NCBI RefSeq assembly: GCF_021432085.1
Contig: NZ_CP090366.1
Location: forward strand, 3,968,001 to 4,032,000
Direction of reading: 5' to 3'
Source: Stutzerimonas kunmingensis
GTDB lineage: Bacteria; Pseudomonadota; Gammaproteobacteria; Pseudomonadales; Pseudomonadaceae
Length of the DNA stretch: 64,000 nucleotides
Positions 1 to 9,302 of the stretch are shown piece after piece (within the stretch, counting starts at the first letter, position 1; each line of letters starts with the position of its first letter). The notes beneath the pieces are model-generated. The model searched no databases, was not told the origin of the DNA, and was given only the letters and a program-made list of their open reading frames with translations. Made by a program: the position numbers and the translations under genes.

Positions 1-156
1 ATGGCCTCGCAGATTGGGGTACATGTCGGTGACCTTCACCCCATCCTCAGAGCGGGAGGTGATGACAGCCACTTCGGCCTGCGGATGCTGAGCAAGCAGG
101 CGCAGCAATTCGACGCCCGTATAGCCTGTGCCGCCAACGATACCGACCTTGATCAT
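1..156 (-). CDS. argC: N-acetyl-gamma-glutamyl-phosphate reductase, 5' part only
   Basis: Only the first 52 codons are in the window; the gene continues leftward past base 1. ArgC reduces N-acetylglutamyl phosphate to the semialdehyde with NADPH in arginine synthesis. The reverse-strand reading begins [20 protein letters not shown], the Rossmann GxxGxxG nucleotide-binding motif expected at residues 8-13 of this family, followed by a strand with the SR pair after the second beta strand. The start is the ATG at 156-154. It is divergent from hemJ, with 128 bp between the two starts. Confidence is limited only by truncation. Confidence 0.93.
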   Translation of the reverse strand, partial: MIKVGIVGGTGYTGVELLRLLAQHPQAEVAVITSRSEDGVKVTDMYPNLRGH

Positions 157-284
157 GACCTGCCCTCAACTGGAAACGTAAAAGCGCGATGATAAAGCTG
201 CTTTGATCGCGGGCCAACCGCCGGGATGACGGGGGCGAACGCAGCCACTACTATCGACGCATTCGCCCCCGCAGGATTCCATAG

Positions 285-713
285 ATGCTCTACCTTTGGC
301 TCAAAGCACTGCACATCATCGCCGTCGTCTGCTGGTTCGCCGGACTTTTCTATCTTCCTCGCTTGTTCGTTTATCACGCGATGAGTGAGGATGAACCCAG
401 TCGAGAGCGCTTCAAGATCATGGAGCGTAAGCTTTACCGCGGCATCATGCTTCCTTCCATGATCGCCACGCTGGTGTTTGGCATATGGATGGTCATTCTG
501 AATCCCGGTTTGTTCGGTACAGGCGGCTGGCTTCACGCCAAGTTGGCGCTGGTCCTTGTATTGGTCGGCTATCACCATGTATGCGGCGCACAACTGAAGC
601 GGTTTGCTCGTGACGAGAACATTCGCGGGCACGTGTTCTATCGCTGGTTCAATGAGGTCCCGGTCCTGTTTCTGCTGGCCATCGTGATCCTTGTCGTCGT
701 CAGGCCCTTCTGA
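285..713 (+). CDS. hemJ: Protoporphyrinogen IX oxidase, HemJ family
   Basis: HemJ oxidises protoporphyrinogen IX to protoporphyrin IX, a late step in haem synthesis, at the inner membrane. The 142-residue product is the normal family length. It starts with the membrane segment LWLKALHIIAVVCWFAGLFY, which carries the conserved His at about residue 10, and has further helices at about 57-72, 84-100 and 124-140. Conserved family motifs FYLPRLFVYH and KLALVLVLVGYHH are visible. The start ATG has AGGA nine bases upstream. It is divergent from argC, as in P. aeruginosa (established gene order). The gene is well conserved and nothing is odd about it. Confidence 0.93.
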   Translation: MLYLWLKALHIIAVVCWFAGLFYLPRLFVYHAMSEDEPSRERFKIMERKLYRGIMLPSMIATLVFGIWMVILNPGLFGTGGWLHAKLALVLVLVGYHHVCGAQLKRFARDENIRGHVFYRWFNEVPVLFLLAIVILVVVRPF

Positions 714-844
714 GCTGGCCGACAGCTGATCAGTTGAGTTCGAGAGCATTGTGTTACCTGACTCGGAAACCGGAGCATACGTTGTTGTATCCGCTGTTCC
801 TCACCCCTAATCTGCCGCAACCATCCCTGTGACACGGACGCCAC

Positions 845-1801
845 ATGCAACAAGCTCAATTCAAAATCGTCTTCACCGGCGAACTTATGCCCGACATGCC
901 GCTCGAGGCGGTAAAGGCAAACCTGGCCGTCCTGTTCAAGACCGACCCAAGCAAGGTCGAGCGATTGTTCAGTGGCCAGGCGGCCGTGATCAAAAGCAAG
1001 CTGAGCAGGCAGGAAGCCGACAAGTACATCGGCGCGCTGCACCGCGCTGGTGCCAGGGCATACAAAGAGCCTGAGCACGCCAGCCCCACCCTGAGCCTTG
1101 TGCAAACGGATGAAGAACTGGCGGCGGCCCAAGGTGACAAACCACCTGCCGCGCTCATGACATGTCCTAAATGCGGGCACGCGCAAAGCCAGGCCAATGA
1201 GTGCAGTACGTGCGGCATCATCATCGAGAAGTATCTGGCGCGTCAGGCGCAGCTTCATGAGAGTGCTGCACCTCAGGGCGCCAGCGCAACGGTGTCACCT
1301 TACGCCCCGCCCTCTGCAAACGTCAGCGAAGCAATGCCTCGACATGGCGACCTCAAGCCTTTTTCCGTCACAGGCCGGATTGGCCGTCTGCGTTATCTAG
1401 CGTGGTCACTGGTGATCATGGTCGCGGCCACGGGCTTGTTCGGTGTCGCCGCGATCATGATGGCAATCTCCAGCACGATGGGGCTCATCTGCATGGGCTT
1501 GATCGGCATCGGCATGCTCGTGGTCAGCGTGCAGATCGGCGTTCAGCGCCTGCATGACTTCGGCTGGTCCGGCTGGCTGATCCTGCTCAATCTGGTCCCG
1601 GTGCTGGGCAGCCTGTTTCCCTTCGTCATGCTGCTGATGCCGGGGAGTCGGGAAGTCAATCGCTATGGTTCGCCACCACCGCCCAACAGCCGGTCGGTGA
1701 AGATCCTCGCCGCGCTGTGGCTGCTGTTGATCATCTCCGGCCTAGTGGCGGCGCTGACCATCCCCGCGCTGGTGGAAATGCGTCAGGGAGCCGGCTTCTA
1801 G
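845..1801 (+). CDS. Membrane protein with zinc ribbon and DUF805 domain
   Basis: This is a 318-residue protein of unknown role. Residues 1-80 form a small alpha/beta region; at about 103-120 there is a zinc-ribbon signature (CPKCGHAQ then CSTCGIIIEKYL). From about 170 onward it matches DUF805: FSVTGRIGRLRYLAWSL, then helices at about 190-225 and 230-270, the GVQRLHDFGWSGWL motif and the NRYGSPPP motif before a final helix. DUF805 proteins are integral inner-membrane proteins without a settled function. It is transcribed toward the AAA ATPase gene, and the two stops are only 16 bp apart. The ribosome binding site is weak, but no better start is seen. Confidence 0.8.
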   Translation: MQQAQFKIVFTGELMPDMPLEAVKANLAVLFKTDPSKVERLFSGQAAVIKSKLSRQEADKYIGALHRAGARAYKEPEHASPTLSLVQTDEELAAAQGDKPPAALMTCPKCGHAQSQANECSTCGIIIEKYLARQAQLHESAAPQGASATVSPYAPPSANVSEAMPRHGDLKPFSVTGRIGRLRYLAWSLVIMVAATGLFGVAAIMMAISSTMGLICMGLIGIGMLVVSVQIGVQRLHDFGWSGWLILLNLVPVLGSLFPFVMLLMPGSREVNRYGSPPPPNSRSVKILAALWLLLIISGLVAALTIPALVEMRQGAGF

Positions 1802-1817
1802 CTGCTGAAGCAGCCCC

Positions 1818-3296
1818 TCAATCGGCTTGTACCGTGCGCCCCCTTGCCCACTCCCGCAGTGCATCGAGGCGCTCGGCCATGACAACCGACAACGGCGATG
1901 TTGCACGAATGCAGTCGAGCAGCATCGCTTGATCGACATCCCGTTGCTGGGCCTGGCCGGCATAAACCGCGCTGACCACCACCTGCTCGATCTCGGCGCC
2001 GGAGAAACCATCACTCGCCCCGGCCAGTACCATCAGCCCCATATCATCAGGTTGCAGTTCGCGTCGCGTGAGATGGATGCGGAAGATCTCCGCACGCGTC
2101 GCGAGATCTGGCAAATCCACGAAGAAGAGTTCGTCGAATCGCCCCTTTCGCAGCAGCTCTGCAGGCAGCCGATCGATGGCGTTTGCCGTAGCCACCATGA
2201 ATACCGGCGCGGTACGCTCGGCCATCCACGTCAGCAGTGTGCCCAGTACCCGCTGGCTTACGCCGCCATCCATATCGCCGGTCGCCAAACCTTTTTCGAT
2301 CTCGTCCATCCACAAAACGCAAGGCGCCATCTGTTCCGCGAGGGTCAGCGCTTCACGCAGGTTACGCTCGGTTTCACCGAAATACTTGTTGTACAAGCAG
2401 GCGAAATCCAACCGCAGCAACGGCAGCCCCCACAGACCGGCGACCGCCTTAGCGGCGAGGCTCTTGCCGCCACCTTGCACGCCGACCAGCATCACGCCGC
2501 GCGGTAGATCATCGCCCTGACCATCCAGAAACGCGCCCTGCCGCTCCGCCAGCCAACGTTTGAAATTGGCCAGACCACCCACCTCCGCGAAGCGGGCCGT
2601 CTCGTATTCGAACCCGAGTACCCCATCGAGATCCAGCAGCTGAAACTTGCTGCGATTGAGCTCGGGAATATCCTCCTGGGTGATCGCACCGTCATCACAG
2701 ATGACATTGCGTGCCAGCGCCCGCGCCTCTGCATGGCTCAGGCCGCGCAGATTCTTCACCACCTGCTGCAACGTGCGATTGTCGGTGCGAACGCGAGCAC
2801 CGCGATTACGCTCGCTCCAGCGGGTGGCTTCCTCGCGGACGATGGCAAGCAACTCTTCCTCGGCCGGCAGCGAAAGGCTGAAGCGTGCTGCGTAGCGTTG
2901 CACTTCAGGCGGCAGCTTGAGCGCATGCGACACCAGCACGAGGGTCGGCGCCACAGGCGCTTCACTCATCGCAATGTCCTTCAGCAGCCGCACCAACTTC
3001 GGCTCATCGAGAAACGGATGCAGATCGCAGAAGACGTACAGGCTCGCCCGGGGATCGTGCTTCACCAGTTTCAGCGCCACGTCCGGCGCGCAGCTTTCCT
3101 CGCCGCCCTGCAGCTCGCCGCCAAAGGACAGATGGCGCACCCCCTCGGTCGCCGACCACAGGTAGAAGCCCAAGCCTTGGCGCATGGCAAGCCCCGTCAG
3201 CGTCTCGAGCACTCTGCGCTCGTCCCAAGACTCAACCAGCACCAGTCGGACTCTCGAATCCAGAACCAAACCCAGATCATGAATATCGTTCTTCAC
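1818..3296 (-). CDS. AAA family ATPase
   Basis: A 492-residue ATPase. The C-terminal half is a classic AAA module: Walker A GVQGGGKS, Walker B VLWMDEIEKG, and the second region of homology TANAIDRLPAELLRKGRFDE with its arginine finger, followed by the alpha-helical lid. The N-terminal 200 residues have no motif I can name. I chose the GTG start at 3296, reading VKNDIHDLGLVLDSRVRLVLVESW, because GGAGG lies just ahead and family members begin there; an upstream ATG (3330) is possible. It is divergent from the HIT gene with a 78 bp gap, and the same pair occurs in P. aeruginosa. Proteins like this resemble FtsH or spastin-type ATPases but lack a protease domain. The cellular substrate is unknown. 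Confidence 0.85.
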   Translation of the reverse strand: MKNDIHDLGLVLDSRVRLVLVESWDERRVLETLTGLAMRQGLGFYLWSATEGVRHLSFGGELQGGEESCAPDVALKLVKHDPRASLYVFCDLHPFLDEPKLVRLLKDIAMSEAPVAPTLVLVSHALKLPPEVQRYAARFSLSLPAEEELLAIVREEATRWSERNRGARVRTDNRTLQQVVKNLRGLSHAEARALARNVICDDGAITQEDIPELNRSKFQLLDLDGVLGFEYETARFAEVGGLANFKRWLAERQGAFLDGQGDDLPRGVMLVGVQGGGKSLAAKAVAGLWGLPLLRLDFACLYNKYFGETERNLREALTLAEQMAPCVLWMDEIEKGLATGDMDGGVSQRVLGTLLTWMAERTAPVFMVATANAIDRLPAELLRKGRFDELFFVDLPDLATRAEIFRIHLTRRELQPDDMGLMVLAGASDGFSGAEIEQVVVSAVYAGQAQQRDVDQAMLLDCIRATSPLSVVMAERLDALREWARGRTVQAD

Positions 3297-3374
3297 ATCA
3301 CCTCCCTGTACAGCCTCACCACGGCTCATATGCCCTGATACACTGTTTGACCGACGCTCTCCCGGAGAACCGCC

Positions 3375-3716
3375 ATGGATTGTCTGTTTTGCAAGATCGT
3401 GGACGGGGAAATTCCCGCACGCAAGCTTTACGAGGACGATCAGGTTATCGCCTTCCACGACATCGCGGCTCAGGCCCCGGTGCACTTTCTGGTGATTCCG
3501 AAGGAACATATCGCCACCTTGCACGACCTGAACGATGAGCACGACAAGGCGCTTGCCGGGCATATCCTCTTGACTGCGCAACGCCTGGCCACAGAGCAAG
3601 GGTGTCAGGACGGTTTTCGCGTGGTGATGAACTGCAATGACCTAGGCGGGCAGACGGTCAACCATATTCACATGCACGTACTCGGTCAGCGGCAGATGCA
3701 TTGGCCGCCAGGCTGA
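3375..3716 (+). CDS. hinT: HIT-family nucleotide phosphoramidase (HinT-like)
   Basis: This is a 113-residue protein, the usual HinT length. It begins [20 protein letters not shown], the hallmark N-terminus, and ends with the histidine triad [21 protein letters not shown], where the middle His of HxHxH is the nucleophile. HinT enzymes hydrolyse AMP-lysine and other nucleoside phosphoramidates in the cytoplasm. The start ATG has GGAG eight bases upstream. It is divergent from the AAA ATPase gene and is followed 64 bp later by coq7. The gene symbol follows family naming; whether this is the only HIT protein in the cell cannot be judged here. Confidence 0.9.
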   Translation: MDCLFCKIVDGEIPARKLYEDDQVIAFHDIAAQAPVHFLVIPKEHIATLHDLNDEHDKALAGHILLTAQRLATEQGCQDGFRVVMNCNDLGGQTVNHIHMHVLGQRQMHWPPG

Positions 3717-3780
3717 CAGCCAAGCGCCCAAACTGCAGCCTCATCCACTGCCCGTGGCTCCAACCTGTTCCGGAGGACAT

Positions 3781-4428
3781 ATGACCAGCCAACGCCACTA
3801 CTCCCCAGCTGACCGCTTGCTGATGCAGGCCGATTCGGCCCTGCGCACGCTGTTGCCTTTCAGTGGCCAGCCAGCACGCCCGTCGCCGGCGGTATTGAAG
3901 AACGAGGCCGAACTCAGCGAGAGCGAGACCCGCCACGTTGCCGGCCTGATGCGCATCAACCACACCGGCGAAGTCTGCGCTCAGGCGCTGTACCAGGGCC
4001 AGGCCCTGACGGCTCGCCTCCCGCAGGTACGTCGGGCGATGGAACAAGCGGCGGATGAGGAAATCGACCATCTGGCCTGGTGTGAACAACGCATCCGCCA
4101 GCTGGGCAGCCACACCAGCGTGCTCAATCCGCTTTTCTACGGGCTGTCGTTCGGGATTGGTGCCACGGCCGGTCTGATCAGCGATCGCATCAGCCTGGGC
4201 TTCGTCGCTGCTACTGAAGATCAGGTCTGCAAGCACCTGGACGAGCATCTTGGCCAGCTCCCGGCAAGCGACGACAAATCTCGCGCCATTCTCGAGCAGA
4301 TGCGCGAGGACGAGCAGCAGCACTCCACCGCCGCCATCGAGGCCGGCGGCCTGCGATTTCCAGCCCCGGTCAAATTCGGCATGAGCCTGGTATCCAAGGT
4401 CATGACCAAGGCGACTTATCGCATCTGA
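3781..4428 (+). CDS. coq7: 5-demethoxyubiquinol hydroxylase Coq7
   Basis: Coq7 is a di-iron hydroxylase that makes 3-demethylubiquinol in ubiquinone synthesis at the inner-membrane surface. The 215-residue product carries two EXXH-type ligand sets in a ferritin-like fold: [18 protein letters not shown] in the first half, [12 protein letters not shown], then [15 protein letters not shown] near the end. A membrane-facing hydrophobic region sits near [18 protein letters not shown]. The ATG at 3781 has GGAGG six bases upstream; an in-frame earlier start (3754) would add nine residues without support. A shared hairpin terminator follows between it and the convergent speD. Confidence 0.94.
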   Translation: MTSQRHYSPADRLLMQADSALRTLLPFSGQPARPSPAVLKNEAELSESETRHVAGLMRINHTGEVCAQALYQGQALTARLPQVRRAMEQAADEEIDHLAWCEQRIRQLGSHTSVLNPLFYGLSFGIGATAGLISDRISLGFVAATEDQVCKHLDEHLGQLPASDDKSRAILEQMREDEQQHSTAAIEAGGLRFPAPVKFGMSLVSKVMTKATYRI

Positions 4429-4443
4429 CGTTTGCCACGAAAA

Positions 4444-4463
4444 AGGGCGCCGAAGCGCCCTTA
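4444..4463. terminator. Bidirectional terminator between coq7 and speD
   Basis: Perfect stem AAGGGCGC / GCGCCCTT with a CGAA tetraloop. It lies between the stops of two convergent genes, preceded by an A tract and followed by TT, so it can act in both directions. Confidence 0.8.
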
Positions 4464-4485
4464 TCAATGACAATGCTGCTGAAGC

Positions 4486-5289
4486 CTACGCATGACGCGG
4501 CATGTTGCGCGCGTAGAAAATTTCCAGCATCTCGTGACGCAACCGCTTCTCGACCTGCTTGCGCTGCTCCGGAGAAAGATTGCTGGTCGCATCGCCAAAC
4601 AGATAATTCTCCAGCTCGAAGTCCTTGAGCAGCATCTTGGTGTGGAACAGATTTTCCTGGTACACATTCACATCGGTCATCTGATAGACCGAGCGCGTGT
4701 CATCAGACAGGTAGTTCTGGATAGAGTTGATCTCGTGATCAATGAAGTGCTTCTTGCCCTCGACATCGCGGGTAAAACCGCGCACGCGATAATCCACGGT
4801 GACGATATCCGAATCGAACTGGTGGATCAGATAGTTGAGCGCCTTCAGCGGCGAGATAACGCCGCAGGTTGAAACATCGATATCGACGCGGAACGTGGCA
4901 ATGCCGTCCACCGGATGTATTTCCGGGTAGGTATGCACGGTGATGTGGCTCTTGTCGAGGTGCGCAAGGATGGTTTCGGGCAGCGGGCCAGGCGACTCCT
5001 CGATCTGACTGTCAGTTGGCGTCACCGGTTGTTCGGAGATCAGAATCGTCACGCTGGCGCCCTGCGGCTCGTAATCCTGGCGGGCAATGTTGAGTATGTT
5101 GGCACCAATGATGTCTACAACATCGGTCAGAATCTGTGTAAGCCGCTCGGCGTCGTATTCTTCATCGATGTACTGCACATATGCCTGCTGGTCTTCAGAC
5201 GTCTCGGCATAGCAGATGTCGTAGATGTTGAAGCTCAAGGGCTTGGTCAGATTGTTGAACCCGTGAAGCTTGAGTTTGCTTTTCACCAT
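4486..5289 (-). CDS. speD: S-adenosylmethionine decarboxylase proenzyme
   Basis: SpeD makes decarboxylated S-adenosylmethionine, the aminopropyl donor for spermidine. The 267-residue product matches the long proteobacterial SpeD class of about 264. The self-cleavage site is visible in [16 protein letters not shown] at about residue 120: the chain breaks before Ser, which becomes the pyruvoyl group. The catalytic Cys lies in [15 protein letters not shown]. The reading [20 protein letters not shown] fixes the start at 5289; GTG 5286 is an alternative, and the upstream in-frame codons have no homology. It is convergent with coq7, and the 207 bp ahead must hold its promoter. Confidence 0.94.
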   Translation of the reverse strand: MVKSKLKLHGFNNLTKPLSFNIYDICYAETSEDQQAYVQYIDEEYDAERLTQILTDVVDIIGANILNIARQDYEPQGASVTILISEQPVTPTDSQIEESPGPLPETILAHLDKSHITVHTYPEIHPVDGIATFRVDIDVSTCGVISPLKALNYLIHQFDSDIVTVDYRVRGFTRDVEGKKHFIDHEINSIQNYLSDDTRSVYQMTDVNVYQENLFHTKMLLKDFELENYLFGDATSNLSPEQRKQVEKRLRHEMLEIFYARNMPRHA

Positions 5290-5496
5290 TGGAAACATTC
5301 TCTTGTCGGGGCTCATGCCCGTCGGACACCGAAGCATCTGAGCAGGACGGTAAACACCTCTTCGCGCCGGTGACGGCCGTTATTGCAATGGAATGAATGA
5401 CACCCGAATCAATCGGGGCTGCGCATGATGCAGAGCGGGAGGCTTTTCGAAAGCGTCACCAGACCCACTCCCATCGATTGAGATAGCCGATAGCGG

Positions 5497-5919
5497 TCAG
5501 TCGAGCTCGACAATCTCGTAAGCATGGCTGATCTCGACGCCGGCACGACCAAGCATGATTGAGGCCGAGCAGTACTTCTCCGCCGAAAGCTCGACCGCGC
5601 GCTTGACCTGGGCCTCCTTCAGCGAGCGCCCCTTGACGACGAAACGCAGATGAATCTTGGTAAACACCTTTGGGTCTTCGGCTGCACGGTCGGCCTCAAC
5701 GAAGACTTCGCAACTATCCACAGCCTGCCGCGACTTTTTCAGGATGCTCACTACATCGAAGTTACTGCAGCCACCCAGGCCAAGTAGCAGCATCTCCATG
5801 GGGCGTACGCCAAGGTTACGTCCGCCGTTCTCGGGCGGGCCATCCATCACCACGACATGTCCGCTGCCGGACTCGCCAAGGAACATCGCACCGTCGACCC
5901 ATTGAATGCGCGCTTTCAT
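5497..5919 (-). CDS. OsmC-family peroxide-reactive protein
   Basis: The 140-residue protein belongs to the OsmC/Ohr superfamily. Two conserved cysteines occur in the expected contexts: GLGGCSNFDVVSILKK at about residue 55 and EKYCSASIMLGRAGVEISHAYE at about residue 118. OsmC/Ohr proteins reduce organic hydroperoxides using this Cys pair; the YhfA branch to which this sequence looks closest has no fixed substrate. The start MKARIQWVDG has GGAG seven bases ahead; upstream codons would enlarge the protein without homology. It is divergent from vfr with 212 bp between them, the same neighbour as in P. aeruginosa. Confidence 0.86.
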   Translation of the reverse strand: MKARIQWVDGAMFLGESGSGHVVVMDGPPENGGRNLGVRPMEMLLLGLGGCSNFDVVSILKKSRQAVDSCEVFVEADRAAEDPKVFTKIHLRFVVKGRSLKEAQVKRAVELSAEKYCSASIMLGRAGVEISHAYEIVELD

Positions 5920-6131
5920 CGCCAGCTCCAATAAAAACAGGGCGGCTAGCTTAGCATGGGCCTTTAAATCGACAGCGTCACATACGCGACTAAAGGTGCG
6001 TTGACCCACACGTTTCGCCTGTCGCAACTTTGCAACTGCTCCGCCTTGGTCTGTTAAGCTCACGAAAGCTGAATGACAGCCACATATAACAATAATCAGT
6101 CTTTATTGAATACTTATCCGGGACCCACAGC

Positions 6132-6776
6132 ATGGTAGCTATCTCTCTTACGCCCAAGATAAAGAATATCGACAAGTTGCTCGCCCATTGCCATAGACGG
6201 CGGTACACGGCGAAGAGCACGATCATTTACGCAGGCGACCGTTGCGAGTCGCTTTTTTTCATCGTCAAAGGCTCGGTCACCATTCTTATCGAGGATGACG
6301 ACGGTCGCGAGATGATCATCGCCTATTTGAATGCAGGCGACTTTTTCGGAGAGATGGGGCTTTTCGAGAAAGAAGGGGCGGAAAAGGAACGCAGCGCCTG
6401 GGTCCGCGCAAAGACCGAATGCGAAGTGGCGGAACTAAGCTATGCAAAGTTTCGCGAACTGACCCTGCAGGACCCGGACATTCTCTACGCTCTCGGCAGC
6501 CAGATGGCTGAGCGCCTGCGCAATACCACACGCAAGGTCGGCGACCTGGCCTTCCTCGACGTTACCGGCCGCGTGGCTCGCACGTTGCTGGACCTGTGCA
6601 AGCAGCCCGACGCCATGACTCATCCGGACGGCATGCAGATCAAGATCACCCGCCAGGAAATTGGCCGTATCGTCGGTTGCTCCCGCGAGATGGTCGGCCG
6701 GGTGCTCAAGAGCCTGGAAGCCCAGGGTCTAGTCTATGTCAAAGGCAAGACCATGGTGGTATTCGGCACTCGCTGA
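6132..6776 (+). CDS. vfr: cAMP receptor protein-type regulator Vfr
   Basis: Vfr is the CRP homologue of pseudomonads: a homodimer that binds cAMP and controls virulence, motility and quorum-sensing genes. The 214-residue product has the cyclic nucleotide domain at about 15-130, including the phosphate-binding cassette [11 protein letters not shown] and the later [11 protein letters not shown] region with the Arg and Ser contacts. The winged helix-turn-helix follows at about 170-205 ([20 protein letters not shown]). A long AT-rich leader of about 130 bp precedes it. It is convergent with trpC through a strong hairpin. Confidence 0.95.
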   Translation: MVAISLTPKIKNIDKLLAHCHRRRYTAKSTIIYAGDRCESLFFIVKGSVTILIEDDDGREMIIAYLNAGDFFGEMGLFEKEGAEKERSAWVRAKTECEVAELSYAKFRELTLQDPDILYALGSQMAERLRNTTRKVGDLAFLDVTGRVARTLLDLCKQPDAMTHPDGMQIKITRQEIGRIVGCSREMVGRVLKSLEAQGLVYVKGKTMVVFGTR

Positions 6777-6783
6777 TCCTTCA

Positions 6784-6823
6784 GACCGCTACCTGCCAGC
6801 GCGCAATGCGCGGGCAGGCGGTC
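6784..6823. terminator. Bidirectional terminator between vfr and trpC
   Basis: A three-part hairpin: GACCG/CGGTC, CCTGCC/GGCAGG and GCGC/GCGC stacked toward the loop. It lies between vfr and the convergent trp operon and includes two bases of the trpC stop codon. There is no strong T tract on either strand. Confidence 0.6.
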
Positions 6824-7664
6824 ACTCCGGATCGGCAGCGACAGGGGCCGCACGGCCGCGCGAACGATCAGGGTAGAACAGGCGCTGCAGCTCTACGCCA
6901 GGTTGCTCGGCGCGCATGAACGCCTCGCCCACCAGGAATGCATACACCTGGTTTATCTCCATCAGCTCGACATCGGCACGATTGAAGATCCCGCTCTCGG
7001 TCACCACCAGACGATCCTTTGGAATCCGCGGCAGCAGATCCAGCGTGGTTTCCAGATTGACCTCGAAGGTATGCAGGTTGCGGTTGTTGATGCCCACCAG
7101 CGGCGTTTCCAGACGCAGCGCACGTTCGAGTTCGGCAGCGTCGTGCACCTCTACCAGCACGTCCAGCCCCTGCTGCTTGGCCACCGCCGCCAGCTCGTGC
7201 ATACGCGCATCGTCCAGTGCCGCGACGATCAGCAGAATGCAGTCGGCGCCAAGCGCGCGCGCTTCGATCACCTGATACGGGTCGATCATGAAATCCTTGC
7301 GGATAACCGGCAGCGAGCAAGCCGCCCGCGCCTGCTGCAGATATTCATCGGCGCCCTGAAAGAAATCGATGTCGGTCAACACCGACAGGCAAGCAGCGCC
7401 CCCGGTCTCGTAGCTGGCGGCAATCTCGGCGGGCAGGAAGGGATCGCGAATGACCCCTTTGCTCGGCGATGCCTTCTTCACCTCAGCGATAACCGCAGGC
7501 TCCTTGCTGCGCACCCGGCGCTCAAGCGCGGCCGCGAAGCCACGCACCGGATCGGCAGCTGCGGCACGCTGCTCCAGCTCACCCAGCCCGACCTGGCGAC
7601 TGCGCTGCGCAACCTCCTCGAACTTGCGGGCGATGATCTTCTCCAGAACGGTCGGCACGCTCAC
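6822..7664 (-). CDS. trpC: Indole-3-glycerol phosphate synthase
   Basis: TrpC closes the indole ring from CdRP in tryptophan synthesis. The 280-residue TIM barrel shows the expected active-site stretches: [13 protein letters not shown] (Lys and Ser), [29 protein letters not shown] and VVTESGI. It is not fused to TrpF, as is usual in pseudomonads. Its ATG overlaps the trpD stop by four bases (ATGA), indicating translational coupling. It is the last gene of trpEGDC. Confidence 0.96.
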   Translation of the reverse strand: MSVPTVLEKIIARKFEEVAQRSRQVGLGELEQRAAAADPVRGFAAALERRVRSKEPAVIAEVKKASPSKGVIRDPFLPAEIAASYETGGAACLSVLTDIDFFQGADEYLQQARAACSLPVIRKDFMIDPYQVIEARALGADCILLIVAALDDARMHELAAVAKQQGLDVLVEVHDAAELERALRLETPLVGINNRNLHTFEVNLETTLDLLPRIPKDRLVVTESGIFNRADVELMEINQVYAFLVGEAFMRAEQPGVELQRLFYPDRSRGRAAPVAADPE

Positions 7665-8707
7665 TTTTGATTCTCCTGCTTGAATACCGCGGTGAAGGAA
7701 ACCAGCTCCTCCAGCTTGTCACGCGCCAACCCGGTGCTGAGGGCATCATGCGCCATCTCGACACCCTGCTTCAGGCTGCTCGCCAGATCGGCTGCGTAAA
7801 GCGCAGCGCCAGCGTTGAGCACGATCATGTCGGCAGCCTTCTGCCCGTTTTCGCTCTGCCGACGCCCCAGCGCATCGCGGATCAAGGCCAGCGAGCCCTG
7901 AGCGTCCTCTACGTTCAGGCCGATCAAACTCTGGCTCTTGATGCCAAAGTCCTCGGGCTGAATGCTGTATTCACGGATATCACCATCCTTCAGCTCGGCA
8001 ACATGCGTCGGCGCGGCCAGACTGATCTCGTCCAGCCCATCCTGCGCATGCACCACCAGCACATGCTTGCTGCCAAGACGCGCCAGCACTTCGGCCATCG
8101 GCCGGCACAGTGCCTTGCTGAACACGCCAAGCACCTGATGGCAGACGCCGGCCGGGTTGGCCATGGGGCCGAGGATATTGAACAGCGTACGTAGGCCGAG
8201 TTCGCGGCGCGGGCCGGCCGCATGCTTCATGGCGCCATGATGGGCCGGGGCGAACATGAAGCCGACGCCGACCGTATCGACACTGCGCGCCACCTGCTCG
8301 GGCGTCAGGTCGAGGAAGACCCCGGCCGCCTCGAGCAGATCGGCGCTGCCGCTCTTGCCGGATACTGCGCGGTTACCGTGCTTGGCGACCTTGCCGCCAG
8401 CGGCCGCAACGACGAACGAGGCGGCAGTGGACACGTTGAAGATATTCATGCCGTCGCCACCGGTGCCACAGGTGTCGACAAGCTTGTCGGTGTCGAAACG
8501 CACCGGGGCAGCAAGCTCACGCATGACCTGCACCGCGCCGACGATCTCGTCGATGGTTTCGCTCTTCATGCGCATGCCCATGAGGAACGCACCGACCTGC
8601 GCATCAGTGCATTGACCGGTCATGATCTGACGCATCACCGCCTGCATCTCTTCGGTGGTCAGGTCCAGCTGACCGACGATGCGGTTGAGGGCTTCCTTGA
8701 TATCCAT
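7661..8707 (-). CDS. trpD: Anthranilate phosphoribosyltransferase
   Basis: TrpD transfers phosphoribosyl from PRPP to anthranilate. The 348-residue protein has the family motifs [18 protein letters not shown] (PRPP binding, about residues 78-95) and [19 protein letters not shown] (about 107-125), then [19 protein letters not shown]. It is not fused to the glutaminase subunit. Its ATG shares one base with the trpG stop (TGATG), and its own stop overlaps trpC, so the three cistrons are translationally coupled. Confidence 0.96.
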   Translation of the reverse strand: MDIKEALNRIVGQLDLTTEEMQAVMRQIMTGQCTDAQVGAFLMGMRMKSETIDEIVGAVQVMRELAAPVRFDTDKLVDTCGTGGDGMNIFNVSTAASFVVAAAGGKVAKHGNRAVSGKSGSADLLEAAGVFLDLTPEQVARSVDTVGVGFMFAPAHHGAMKHAAGPRRELGLRTLFNILGPMANPAGVCHQVLGVFSKALCRPMAEVLARLGSKHVLVVHAQDGLDEISLAAPTHVAELKDGDIREYSIQPEDFGIKSQSLIGLNVEDAQGSLALIRDALGRRQSENGQKAADMIVLNAGAALYAADLASSLKQGVEMAHDALSTGLARDKLEELVSFTAVFKQENQK

Positions 8708-9300
8708 CAGCGCACGCCTCCGGTCTGCTTCAGAAAATTCGCGAACAGCTCATGGCCCTGTTCGGTGAGGATCGATTCGGGGTGGAACTGCACGCCCTCG
8801 ATGTTCAGCGTCTTGTGTCGCAAGCCCATGATCTCGTCGACCGAGCCATCGTCCAGCTGGGTCCATGCGGTGATTTCCAGGGATTCGGGCAACGTCTCGC
8901 GCTTGACCACCAGCGAGTGGTATCGGGTGACGGTCAGCGGATTATTGAGCCCGGCGAACACACCCTGGTCATGGTGAAACACCGGGCTGGTCTTGCCATG
9001 CATGGCCTGCCGAGCACGTACCACATCGCCACCGAAGGCCTGACCGATGCTCTGGTGGCCGAGGCAAACGCCGAGAATGGGCAACTCGCCGGCGAAATGA
9101 CGAATCAGCTCCAGCGACACACCCGCCTCGTTCGGCGTGCACGGGCCCGGCGAGACGACGATGCGCTCCGGATTCAGCGCTTCGATCTCGGCCACGCTCA
9201 GCTCGTCGTTGCGCACCACCTTGACGTCGGCACCAAGCTCGCCGAGGTACTGCACGACGTTGTAGGTAAAGGAATCGTAGTTATCGAGCATCAACAGCAT
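8707..9300 (-). CDS. trpG: Anthranilate synthase glutaminase subunit
   Basis: TrpG supplies ammonia from glutamine to TrpE. The 197-residue class I glutamine amidotransferase has the oxyanion strand [13 protein letters not shown], the nucleophile elbow [15 protein letters not shown] (Cys about residue 79) and the His-Glu pair in [13 protein letters not shown]. The start [14 protein letters not shown] at 9300 has AGGAG upstream and lies two bases after the trpE stop; the in-frame upstream extension is not homologous. In P. aeruginosa trpE and trpGDC are separated by a pyocin cluster (established), whereas here they are adjacent. Confidence 0.95.
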   Translation of the reverse strand: MLLMLDNYDSFTYNVVQYLGELGADVKVVRNDELSVAEIEALNPERIVVSPGPCTPNEAGVSLELIRHFAGELPILGVCLGHQSIGQAFGGDVVRARQAMHGKTSPVFHHDQGVFAGLNNPLTVTRYHSLVVKRETLPESLEITAWTQLDDGSVDEIMGLRHKTLNIEGVQFHPESILTEQGHELFANFLKQTGGVR

Positions 9301-9302
9301 GA

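Noticed and set aside
3297..3599. N-terminal extension of the AAA ATPase to 3599
   Set aside because: It is antisense to the HIT gene and unlike family N-termini.
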